This document shows positions 9,423 through 19,602 of a stretch of 64,000 nucleotides of DNA, piece by piece. Where the stretch lies: assembly GCA_025765595.1 (NCBI GenBank), contig JAIVFH010000004.1, positions 372,001-436,000 on the forward strand, given 5' to 3'. The notes under the pieces were generated by a model. That model was not told the DNA's origin. It searched no databases and was given only the letters and a program-made list of their open reading frames with translations. The position numbers and the translations under genes are program-made. The number at the start of each line of letters is the position of its first letter. Positions within the stretch are counted from its first letter, which is position 1. This DNA is from Obelidium mucronatum (Eukaryota > Chytridiomycota > Chytridiomycetes > Chytridiales > Chytriomycetaceae).

Positions 9423-11390
9423 TCAACTAGTGAGAAGTTCATTCAACTGGTTAAATAACAATCTGCTCTTTTCATGCCCACCTCCATTCACTTTCAAGCT
9501 CTTTTCAATTAGCTCGAAACATGTTTCAATGTTTCCCTTTGATAGTTCCACAAGCGCCGAGTTATAGAAAAGCTCACAACCAGCTTTGGATGAGTACGAC
9601 GACGACAAGATACCCTCTGATATTTTATATTCCCGCCCAGAGATCCTAAACTCCAAAACTGCCAAATTATTCCATCCTTCCGCGTGATTGGAATTGAATG
9701 AAACACACAGTTTCAATGCTTCACACGCCAAATCAAAGTCTCCTACGTGTATTGCCACATGGGAGATGTTGTACCAGATATCCGCAGACTCATTGTCGTT
9801 TGGGGAAAGCTCGAGGGCTCGCTCAAAGTACGGAATGGAGTCATATTGCTGCGAATAAAATCCACAGAGACCTACTCCCGAATGTGTAATGTGCATGAGA
9901 ACTTCACACACAAAAAAAGCTAAGTATCCAAACCTATGTTATTCAAAAGATTGCTAGTTTCTTTTCCGCCGCTAGTTTGCAGTATCCGTCTGAAATATCG
10001 CTCTGCGATTTCGGGTTGATTGTTGATGAAATAACTTGAAGCCAAACATGACATTGCTTCAACGTTGTAGGATTCATCTTGAAGAACCTAAAATTGCAAA
10101 ACAGATTCTGTAAAAGCTGATTTTTAATCGATTGCAGACTATGTTACTAACAGATTTGTAAAGTCGAATAGAGTTTTCCATATCGTGCAATAGCCCATAA
10201 ACACGAGCTTTAGCCAATTGGGGAAGGGTAGAGTCGGGGTACTCTTTGGAAGCTGCATCAGTAAACTTTTAAGGCAAGTTTCGGTTGATCCAGTTCAAGG
10301 TAAACTTTTCGCCAAGTACATTCGTGTCAACAACATATCCTTATATCAAAAATTTAAGAATGGTTTTCAGTCTACAGCTATTGTCTGAATTTTTTGTACA
10401 TACTTGGATCTCTAACGATCCCTTTAGTTCCGTCTCTGCCTCTCTGTATCTCTTGAGCTTCAGGAAGCACTTGGCAAGTTGAAGTTTCCACCACCAATCA
10501 GTGTTTCTGATGGAAAAATAACACCATTTGACGAAGAATCGTTAGAAAACGGCAACAATCGGTCTGTTTTTCCACCTCGTCTCGGTATTCGCATGCACTG
10601 CGAGCTCGAGGGCTTTCGGAATATTGACAAGAACCGTGAATATAGTCAACAGGCCTTGAAAAGAAAAACGTGGAAATTTTAAACATCAGAGAGATGGACC
10701 ATATAGGGGTGGTCAATTTACTCGCGAAAGCGCTGGTTTCGAACAAAATCTCTTCAAGTCCAAACGATTCACATCAATGAACTGTTCAAGGTCATGAGAC
10801 ACCAGTGATGCCGTTCCAAGTCGAATCAGCCTGGTCATCAGCATTATGCACCACCCAGATTCCAAGAAATATTTCATTTAGTTATTACCGTCCAGATGAA
10901 CTCATCACATGGCCTGAACTTGTCGATAGACGATTCACCACAGATAAGTTGACAGAAGCGCCTTCACCACGCGCCGCTGTTAATGGGCGAATATAGCCAG
11001 AAGAAAATCGTGCAGTATTCGGTTTGACACCTTTATTTCCTATTGAGGACGGTTCCGACTGAGATTGTGTTACGCTTCGAAAAGACGTCCCAGGTCTTTT
11101 CCAAAAAAAAAAAACAAGGATCAGGCGTTAAAAAAAAATTGATATCGCAAGGAAGACACAAAATACCTGATACAGCTATTATTAGAGACTTCCGTCTTGG
11201 GAAAGCTATCAGTTCCAATTTCAAAGTCAATGTCGATCGTATCATGTTGAAGGAGAATCCCACGTGTTTCCGACCGCGCCTTGAGGAGCCAAGCTGCAGA
11301 GTCGCGAGGATTTGATTTCAATAGATCGCTGCATTTTTCTGATGCCGCTGAGGTCTCATGTAATGAGAATAGATGGAGAGCAGCTTGCAT
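9423..11390 (-). CDS. TTC8: TTC8/BBS8, TPR subunit of the BBSome (three 1-nt frame breaks)
   Basis: TTC8/BBS8 is a TPR subunit of the BBSome, which moves membrane proteins in cilia and flagella. Exons (minus): 11390-11167, 11095-10889, 10830-10722, 10654-10576, 10506-10404, 10339-10152, 10087-9934, 9871-9423. Matches to the animal protein run its whole length: IRPGTSFRSV, SSSGRLIRLGTASL, NTDWWWKLQLAKC, YLELDQPKLALK, NNQPEIAERYFRR, GLCGFYSQQYDS, SADIWYNISHVAIHVGD and HAEGWNNLAVLE. Three single-base problems exist. Exon 4 seems to lack one C near 10652. Exon 6 has one extra A in each of two AAAA runs (10267-10270, 10306-10309), so its length is 188 instead of 186. Apart from these, no stop codon or lost motif is seen. 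Confidence 0.88.
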
Positions 11391-11424
11391 TTAAATAATA
11401 TTATTGTAGACAATTTTTGTAAAC
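11391..11424. promoter_or_regulatory. 34-bp bidirectional intergenic promoter region
   Basis: Only 34 bp separate the start codons of TTC8 (minus) and the acid lipase (plus). The stretch is very AT-rich (TTTAAATAATATTATTG). Both transcripts must therefore start within or very near the opposite coding sequence, or the 5' leaders are extremely short. Confidence 0.6.
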
Positions 11425-13543
11425 ATGGAACCCACAGGGTATAGCGCTGTAGCTCCAGCTGCTGAATACATGGGCTCATTTAAACAGCCTGTTTATAACA
11501 GGTGCTTTGAGCTACTGCGGGTATCTTTAAATATAACTAACGGGTGAATCCTGGTTAGCGGTGCACCTCAAGAAGCTATTCAGGATCCGCACATCAAAAT
11601 CGACCGATCATTCGCCATTAAAATCGGACGCATGCGAAACGCGAAATCGATTATAATTGCTCGGTGAGTTTCTATAAAGCAAACCGATATGAACCTATTA
11701 AAGTCGAAACAGCAAGTACCCATGCGAAGAACACTCGGTGCGTACTACAGATGGCACAATATTAAAACTCTGGAGAATACCTAATGCGCGACACGGAACA
11801 ACGCGGTATTCTGACGAAAAACCAACGACTCTTCCCGGCGTGATATTATGGCATGGTTTGGGGCTCTCCAGCGCCAGCTGGGTCTGCAATCCAAGCTCGA
11901 ACGTTCATGAAAATTTTGCGTTTGTACTGGCGGATTCCGGTTTTGATGTTTGGTTGGTAGATGGCCGGGTTTCGAATGAAGGTGGAAAAAAGAGATGGGA
12001 CTTTGGAATCGATGAAATAAGCTATATAGATGTGCCTGCCGTTGTGGATTATGTTTTGAATACCACTGGTCGGAAGACAGTCTCATATGTTGGGTTCTCA
12101 CAGGGAACTGCCACTGCCTTTGCTGCATTGTCCGTCTCCGAAGAGTTGAACAGAAAGGTATGGGTGTCTTGATAAGGGATGTCTGATTTCTGAGATTCTG
12201 CATACGCAGATCAACGTCTTTATTGCTTTGGCGCCTTGCATTCAGCCAGCGCTTCCTGAAAACACAGTCATACAATCGTTAATTAATTTGTATGGGCCGA
12301 AAGGAATATATAGAATCCTCGGCAGTAATCAGTTTTTGGGAACTGCCCGGAAATTAATTCATCAGACAACGCCACACATTCACTCCATGGCTGTTCGGAA
12401 AGCATTTGAAATAATATTTGGATGGAATTGCTCTTCATTTGGATGCCACGATCGGCAAGCTGCCCTACTGTCTCACGCATTCGGCAGGCTTCCTGTGAAG
12501 AATGTTGTGGTGAGCGCTGGATGAAGTTCACTTTATGGCACAAGTTTTAAAACTACACACGATAACAGCAATGGTTCCAAATTATAAAAGAAAATAACGC
12601 ATTGCTCCACTATCAGGAGCACGAGGAAGATGGTCCGTTTGACAACTCAACCCAACAAAGGACGACGCCCACCAAATATCCACTTAAGGTCTATTTCCCT
12701 TTATTAGCTAAATATTAATGCTTATTATTGTAACAGCACATTTCAACCAAGCTATATTTGTTCGCTGGCTCTATTGATAACTTATGCCACATCTCTGAAG
12801 CAAAACACCATCTTCCGCCACACGCGCAAGTCAAACTGATTAAAAACTACAACCATTTGGATTTAATTTGGGCAACGGACGCAAAAGAGAAAGTCTGGGA
12901 TTACATTATACCTATTTTGAGAAATCCCAACCAAGGCAGCAATGTCAGCGTCCCTATCAAAAAGACAGTTTCTTTTGCTCGTGGGACAAATTATGGATCT
13001 GCCTCATTGCAGCGCGAGGGGTCTGGAGAATCTTTTTCTTCATGGGTTTCCAAGTTTGTGGGAGCAGGAACCAGTTTCCAGCCGGGAATGAGTGCATCGC
13101 GAACAACGGAAGTTAGTGATGATGAAGAAGATTCGAGTGAAAATTACGATGACATTGAGGACGTGGCAGATAGAGGAGAAGCTGATGAAGGCGTGAAAAT
13201 CAATGACGATGTTTTTGAAGAGTTTTCTCGAGTCTTGGCCCAAGGGGCGCAGTTCTTTGTTGGCCATGATGGAGAATCATCGCCAACCGACAGCGAGCTG
13301 AGTGAAGCAGAATATGTAGCCAATACGCCACCTGAAATAATGCATGGAGAGTCGGATGATGAGATTCAATTCCCCACGGACCAAGAACTGTTAAGCAAGA
13401 TTGTTGTCCCAGAAAGCCTGGAAGAAGGAAACGAATCATTAGAGGCGGAAAGTGGAATCGGTGATTGGTTGAAAAACACAAACGTCAAAGGAGAGGATAC
13501 AGACACTAGCGAGAAATTTTTCAGCTGCCCTGATCACCAGTAA
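11425..13543 (+). CDS. Acid lipase / steryl ester hydrolase family protein
   Basis: Alpha/beta-hydrolase of the acid lipase family (relatives of yeast TGL1/YEH and animal LIPA), expected to cleave steryl esters or triacylglycerols. Exons: 11425-11501, 11559-11663, 11713-12157, 12210-12509, 12569-12688, 12737-13543 (617 aa, all phases consistent). The N-terminal lipase motif is KYPCEEHSVRTTDG; the oxyanion strand is LWHGLGLSSASW. The nucleophile elbow is GFSQGT (GxSxG), the acid lies in LFAGSIDNL and the histidine in NYNHLDLIW. The intron 12510-12568 is essential: reading through it gives stops, splicing restores KNVVQWFQIIKENN. A C-terminal extension of about 180 residues is highly acidic (DDEEDSSENYDDIED) and probably disordered, which is unusual for the family. 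It converges on the deoxyhypusine synthase gene, with 24 bp between the stops. Confidence 0.9.
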
Positions 13544-13567
13544 CAGGATCATATTCTTTGAAATACA

Positions 13568-15018
13568 TCATTTATTGCTTTCCTTCTTCATTTTTTCAAC
13601 ATTCGGGGCGAACGTTTCGGCAACGACCAACGGAAACACAATAGTTGCGTCCGCGTACACCTTGACAGGCTTCGCATCCATTCTAATCTTTCCCCAAGAT
13701 ACAGCTTCATCTGGTCTGGCTCCAGCGTCAGAACCATCGAATTCTTGTCCGGTGTTGATGTAGACCGAGAAGTCGGCACCGTTGCGCTGCAAATTCAAGA
13801 CGTTAAGTATTCACGAAATCAAGGGCTCTTTTAATCACCATGAGATTGGCATTGGCGATATGATGTTTGACGACACCGCCTCCCAAAATAATCATTCCAG
13901 TCTTTTTCGCATACACAGCTTGGTTGTTGATGGAGCGAATATCTGCGGCAATATCAACAATGAGGCCTGGATTTTTGAACGAATGGAAGTAAATCATATC
14001 TCCAAGAGAGCCATCAGTCAACGCTGGGCAATAAATTGGAATATCGTTCTGTGGCATTTACTTGAGACGACAGAAATCTATCAGTATCCCTTCTACCTTG
14101 TATGCCCAATATGCAACACTACTTGGATCGTTTATCTTCTGGCCTAGACGATGAATCATCTTGGAAGGAGTCCAAATCGTTCCCTAATGAAGACAACATG
14201 AGAAGAAAGTATTGTAATTTCAAGGAATACTCCACCCCACCTTCGTCTTTTGTTCCTCGAGCATTTCGTCCAAAATTGGCATTACCCAGTCCTCGAAAGC
14301 GCCTATCAGTTTGCATACTTCAATCGGTCGACAATAACACAAACTTTCGAAAATACAAACAGTAGTTGGCGTTTGGAACCACCAAGTTTCCGATACGATT
14401 CAGGCCCTTTTCTCTCAGTTCCTTTCCAGGAACGGAAAAACTCGCCAAAAACGTCTTTCCAAGGCATTTTATGAAATCTTCCTCCACACCTCCTGCACTT
14501 GTCACAACAACATCCACTTGCTTATGTTCAACGAGGTAACGTAATGATTCTCGAAGTCCGCTGGATATCATGTTGGATGTGTAACCCAAAAATATTTTGC
14601 ACTTTGGCGGTGGGGGAGGATGGCCATTGGGGTTGTCTGGATCTGGAAGTTCATCTTCGGGTTGGTAATTTGGTTCATCTTCAATACGCCAATTGATCTG
14701 TTGCGATTGATTGGAATGTTATGTCAAAGTGAACAAGACTCTCACCATTCTGTTTATTTCTAAGATGGCTTCGCCCACACTAGTTGCCTGGAAACCTGTA
14801 GTCAACATACTTCGTACAACTGCTGCGTGATCTATTCCGTTGTTGAAGTCGTATCCTTTCACTGGAACTGCTGACGCCGGCATTTCAGCTGTCAAAACAA
14901 CAGCCCCATTGAGCTTCTACTCTTCAACAGCATCAAGTCACCAACCACTTGGCTTCAGCACAGCTTCGACAGCAACGGCTACAGTTTCGAGTTTGTTCCC
15001 AAGTTTCTGATCAGCCAT
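13568..15018 (-). CDS. DYS1: Deoxyhypusine synthase
   Basis: Transfers the aminobutyl group of spermidine to one lysine of eIF5A, the first step of hypusine formation. Exons (minus): 15018-14946, 14888-14746, 14697-14361, 14302-14241, 14183-14097, 14048-13839, 13786-13568, giving 376 aa (human about 369). Family blocks are clear: [101 protein letters not shown] and [12 protein letters not shown], the last with the catalytic lysine. A Pro-rich insert (NGHPPPPPK) precedes the first Rossmann strand. The gene appears intact. The yeast name is used by homology. Confidence 0.95.
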
Positions 15019-15068
15019 AATAATGTTGGAAAAAAAAAGAAAGAAATGTGTTTTTGTTGAGAATTGAA

Positions 15069-16551
15069 TCATTCATCTTTTTCAATCGATGCCAATCGTC
15101 CTTTCTTGACAGCCGCCAAAGCAGCATCGACTTCAGCGACGCTAAACTTCTGAACTCTTTCCTTCAACCATGCAACACGCTCCTCAGTTGTACGCAGCTT
15201 CTGTCCGATTCCAGCGTGATCCACCAACTTGTTTGCAATACGGGTGTACCAACCAGTCATCAAACAAAAGAAAACTTCCTCATAATCGGTATTTTGAAGA
15301 ACGATGGCATCTTTGTAGATTTCACGGTTTTGCAAAAAGTGACGTGGGTGCTCAGTCCAATGACGTTGAGCATTCAAATGATGCGACGCATGGTATCCGT
15401 CGTTAAAACAGAGAGCATTAAAGCGGGAGTTGATGATTGTGATGGAGTTCGAAAGGCCTCCTCCAAGTGGCGTTTCGCGGTTCAAGAATGCGTGTTGAGT
15501 CCTATTAACGAGGTCTGAGAACAGTTTTGGAAGAAAAAGAATATTACATACCAGTTTCCACTCATCATAAAAGTACGAGAGAGGTTGAATGGGATCCAGA
15601 CTGCAACCAACATTGGGTAGAAGTTGACAGAAGACAGGAATCCATATACAGCCATGGATAAAAACTCAAATCCAACCGCCATAATCGCTCGAGTGGGTTG
15701 ATTGTGTTGGAAAAAGTAACGCGGAAGTTCATACCAGACCAAATAATAGAAACGGGAAAAGTAGCTGACAAGCCTCATCAGTTTTTTAAAAAAACAAACA
15801 AAAGAACCTACTGCAAGAAGTGAGTAAACTTGTCTCGCTGGTAAAGCAATGTAGATGAAGTGTCATCAGGTCCATTGTCCGCAACGTGGTGCATCTGGGA
15901 GATGGTGTTAACTTGCGATCAATCAAAGACGAAAAAAAGACTCTCACTTTGATGTGGTGGAAGTAGTAAGTAAACCATGTTTGACCGAAGAATGGACCCA
16001 GAAAGACTGGCAACCAAAGGTCATTCAATAAATCCAACTTGAAGACTTTTCGGTGGGCACTGACATGCAGTGCCAGATGATATGGGCCGATTTGAATAAT
16101 AGTCGCAACAATGTGAACGATAGCATGCAGCCAAGTAACTTCAACGAAGAACATGTACAGGAATGACGGCACCAAGAGTACTAATGGTGCAGACAGTTAA
16201 AACACAGACAAAAGTCAACCGCAAAGTTAAGATAATCCTAAGAATATCGGTTCGGCCTTTACAGAGGGGATAGTTTGGCAGCTTATCACAGCTGAGTCAC
16301 AACTTACAAGTTCCCAGGAAAGCAACGTTAAACACCTGAACATCTCTGCGATCTCTCAGAAACAAGAAAGCGAAGCTCTCGTAGAGCGACGCTGGCTTTA
16401 TGTTGTCTACAACCGACAGGTGCGATCCTGGATACTTGTTGAGGATGCCTCCTCGCTCGAAGCCCGGTGACACCGTTTCTTCTGCATTCCAGTTCTCAGC
16501 CAGTGCTTGCATGACGTTCGTGTCGTCAAGTAGGACTTTGGTTGCTGCCAT
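15069..16551 (-). CDS. Membrane fatty acid desaturase-like protein, copy 1
   Basis: Di-iron membrane protein of the fatty acid desaturase/hydroxylase superfamily, 401 aa. Exons (minus): 16551-16308, 16180-15948, 15894-15812, 15764-15552, 15501-15069. Histidine boxes: HLALHVSAH (about residues 105-115), FHHIKMHHVADNGPDD, and GYHASHHLNAQRHW near residue 290. Several hydrophobic segments lie between them (FLYMFFVEVTWLHAIVHIVA and AVGFEFLSMAVYGFLSSVNF). Substrate and position specificity cannot be read from the sequence. A divergent paralogue starts 203 bp away on the other strand with the same exon number, junctions and phases, so the pair arose by inverted duplication. No cytochrome b5 domain is present. 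Confidence 0.87.
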
Positions 16552-16754
16552 TTGAGATGGAATTTTGTTAAGAATCGAAACATAAATTGGACGTTGTTTA
16601 TTGATTCACTGTTGATTACTGCCGCTGCTCTTAACGAAATTGAGGCGAAAAGTGAGTACGGCTGCTTTGCCTAGTGCCTTCTTCAGCGCTTCCATTTGTT
16701 TGTTTGTATCTGAATCCTCGATTGGTCACTTTAAGTCATCGCAAAAACATCAAA
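16552..16754. promoter_or_regulatory. Shared intergenic region of the divergent desaturase pair
   Basis: The 203 bp between the two desaturase start codons must contain both promoters. No recognisable protein-binding motif or conserved inverted repeat is evident by eye. An open frame reads upstream of the plus-strand start to 16674, but the copy-1 protein begins at the equivalent of the later ATG (16755), so that start is preferred. Confidence 0.5.
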
Positions 16755-18255
16755 ATGTCTGACAACAGCAACAACCCCAGCGGCAAACGCCTGCTGACCG
16801 ACACTGAAATGATTGCAGCTCTGAGCGAAAACTGGAACTACGACGATACAGTTTCGCCAGGCTTCGACCGGGCCGATGCTGTTTATGAGACCTTTCCTGG
16901 AACCAGCCAGAAGGTGGTTACCTGCAAACCCCGCAGTCTCTATGAACGCTTCGTCTTTATGTTTCTCAGAGATAAGCGTGACGTTATGGTGTGGAACGTG
17001 CCATTCACTGCAACCCGTGAGTCAAGCTGAGCCTTCTTAATTGAGTCCCCCAATGCTAACACTTGGCCTATCAGTTACTCTTTGGCCCTCATTCCTGTAT
17101 ATGTTTTTTGTTGAAACCGATCACATCTCTCCTATCCATATTGCGTTGCACTTGTTCGTGTGTTGGTGGCAAATCACTGCCTTTCACTTGGCCATCCATG
17201 TTTCATCACATAGAAGAGTGTTCAAGCACCAGATTTTAGACTATTGGATTCCAGTTTTTTGTGCGCCTGTGTACGGGCACACCATCTACACCTACTACCA
17301 TCATCACATCAAGGTGAATCCTGGACTCCTTTAAGCTTGGTTGGAGTCGTTTCTCTGAAGTCCTTGTTTAGATGCATCACGTCAGTGACAATAGTCCATT
17401 TGATATCAGTTCCACTCTGTTCTATCAACGTGACAGTTTGATTGGTTTTTTACAGTTAAGTTTTGTCTTTTCGATTGCCTCAAGATTACTTAATGTCATA
17501 GTTTAGCTACTTTTTCCGCTTTTACTTTCTCGGCGCCTATGATTTGACTGCTTACTTCGTCAAGCACAATCAGATTGATAAAGCCGTCAAGTTTTTTTTC
17601 GGTGAAGTCGGCACCATGCTTACGCTGGCCTACATAACTTACCACTACAATACAATGGCTATGGTATGGTGTTTCTGGGTTCCTATGACTGCATCTCGTT
17701 TTGGAATGATGAGTGGAAACTGGTAAGCAACGCTCTCTTTGTGTCACACCCTGATGCTGATCGATTTTTTGAAGGGTACAACACACGTTCTTGGACCCAA
17801 AAGACCCACTTGGAGGTGGTTTACATAACTCCATTACTATCATTGAGAGCAGATATAATCTGTTGAACTACAACGACGGGTACCACGCCTCTCACCACCT
17901 GAATGCCCAACGCCACTGGTCTGAACACCCACGCGAATTTCTCAAGAAGCGTCCAGAATATTTGAACACTGATGCGATTGTTCTCAAGGGTACGGACTAC
18001 GATGATGTGTTTGGATTGATCATGAGTGGTTCTTTGGACAAGCTCGCCGCGAAAATGGTGGACATTCGTAATCCTGCTGCTCCTCACCCGAAAAGTGTCG
18101 CGGAACGCACTGCGTGGCTGAAAGAGAGAGTCAAGAAGTTCACGTGGAGGGATCTAGAGCGAATTTATGGTGTTGAGTTTTTGAATGGTAAATTTGGAGC
18201 ATCGTATGTGACTGCTGGGTTGAAGGGTGAAGGCTGGACTAAGAAAGTGGAGTAA
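16755..18255 (+). CDS. Membrane fatty acid desaturase-like protein, copy 2
   Basis: Paralogue of the minus-strand desaturase next door, 426 aa. Exons: 16755-17016, 17075-17313, 17372-17454, 17507-17722, 17775-18255. Intron phases (1, 0, 2, 2) equal those of copy 1, and exon 3 is exactly 83 nt in both. Histidine boxes: FHLAIHVSSH, YHHHIKMHHVSDNSPFD, and GYHASHHLNAQRHW. The C-terminus is longer (ending GLKGEGWTKKVE) and the N-terminus differs (MSDNSNNPSGKRLLTD), so the two copies have diverged outside the membrane core. The role is assumed to be lipid desaturation or hydroxylation; the substrate is unknown. Confidence 0.88.
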
Positions 18256-18342
18256 TGCCGTTGACAAGTTCTTTTCATTCCTTTTCTTTATTTATACGTT
18301 GTTGAATTGTGAGTGAAGTAGATGTTTTATCAAAAATGTTCT

Positions 18343-19593
18343 TTAAAGAGAGCGCCCAGCATATGCAGATCTGTTGAACAAGTTGAAAAGGGGAAGAATT
18401 TGATGGCAATCTGCATTGTCTCGGACACGTCTGGCCTCAGGAAGCCATTCCGTTATCTTTTCAATACGCGTATCATGAGAAGGATGTGTGCTCAGATATT
18501 GCTTATGTGAGGGATCGTTATCAAGTGCCTTCATACGCTACATAACAAACATGAAGTAAATTGCACCGAAATTAGCTGGAATTGACAGAAGAACATACTT
18601 TCCACATTTCTACGGCTGCGTCAGGATCATAGCAAGCTTGTGCCATTAATTTTAACCCAATATAATCAGCTTCTGTTTCACATAATCGGGAAAAGGGTTT
18701 GGTGAGACCAACATCCATCAACAGACGACCAAAAAACCCAGCGTCGAAAATGAAAGAAAGAAGGACTTGTCCAAGAATCACAATCTTCATTTGACTAAGT
18801 TTCTGATGAAAATGAGTTGTTTAAGCATGTATTGAACAGCCAAAAAAGCTATTTACCTCTGCTGAATGGCGTGCAATTTGATGAGCAACCTCATGCCCCA
18901 AGACCGCAGCCAATCCATCTTGGTTTCCAACAACAGGCAAGATTCCAGTGAACACAAAGACTTTGCCCCCTGGAATCACGAATGCATTCTTCTGAGCATC
19001 ATCAATCAAATGAATCTGATTTCCAGATTTAATCCAGTTGCTTCGAATATCAACAAACATACCTCCCAATCCACATCTGTGATCCCGCTTGCACGAATGA
19101 TATTACGTGCAACTTTATGTACATAAATTGCCATTGGATGATAAGCGGGAACAATCTTATGTCGGTATTCGTTCATGATCTCTTGATACGCTTGCCGACC
19201 TATTTCTTCCTCGGCCTCTCTTGATATGTCCATAAATCGAGTACGACCGCTAACGGGAACAGTTTCGAGATGTGTGATATAGTATAGCCCTGCAAGTCCT
19301 GTTAAACCACCAGCGATGACCCATGTGCGTTTGTTTTGATAGAAAGGAACTTGTCGTTGCTTAAAGTACTTGTAACCATCGTTAGATGATGTCACAATTG
19401 GCAGCGTGCGAGCATCCCGATCGAACAAGTGGGGCCCTGGGCCCCGCCTTCGAAGGGTTGCGTATGAGGCATTAGTTGAGCGATAAGGATAAAAGGAGAG
19501 TGAAGTTATAGAAGAGGCAGGCAGGAGGGCTCTTGGAAGCAAACGAGGAAGGTTGAGCATTTTTTTAAACGTGGCTGCTATTTTATTTGTCAT
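18343..19593 (-). CDS. OMA1: OMA1-like mitochondrial M48 metallopeptidase
   Basis: OMA1 is a stress-activated zinc protease of the mitochondrial inner membrane. Exons (minus): 19593-19063, 19015-18857, 18802-18599, 18537-18343 (362 aa). The N-terminus is Arg/Ser/Leu-rich without acids at first (LPRLLPRALLPASS), as expected for a mitochondrial presequence. A hydrophobic segment (WVIAGGLTGLAGLYYI) follows. The peptidase domain contains HLIDDAQKNAFVIPGGKVFVFTGILP, the zinc site GHEVAHQIARHSAE (HExxH), the third ligand region CETEADYIGLKLM, and STHPSHDTRIEKITEWLP. Intron 19016-19062 is 47 bp. The start used is the first ATG; MLNLPR, a few codons later, is an equally good start. Confidence 0.92.
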
Positions 19594-19602
19594 CCATTAT
19601 CG

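Noticed and set aside
12510..12688. Apparent frameshift and stop in the acid lipase
   Set aside because: A 59-bp GT-AG intron (12510-12568) restores the frame and gives the expected KNVVQWFQII stretch, so no mutation is needed.
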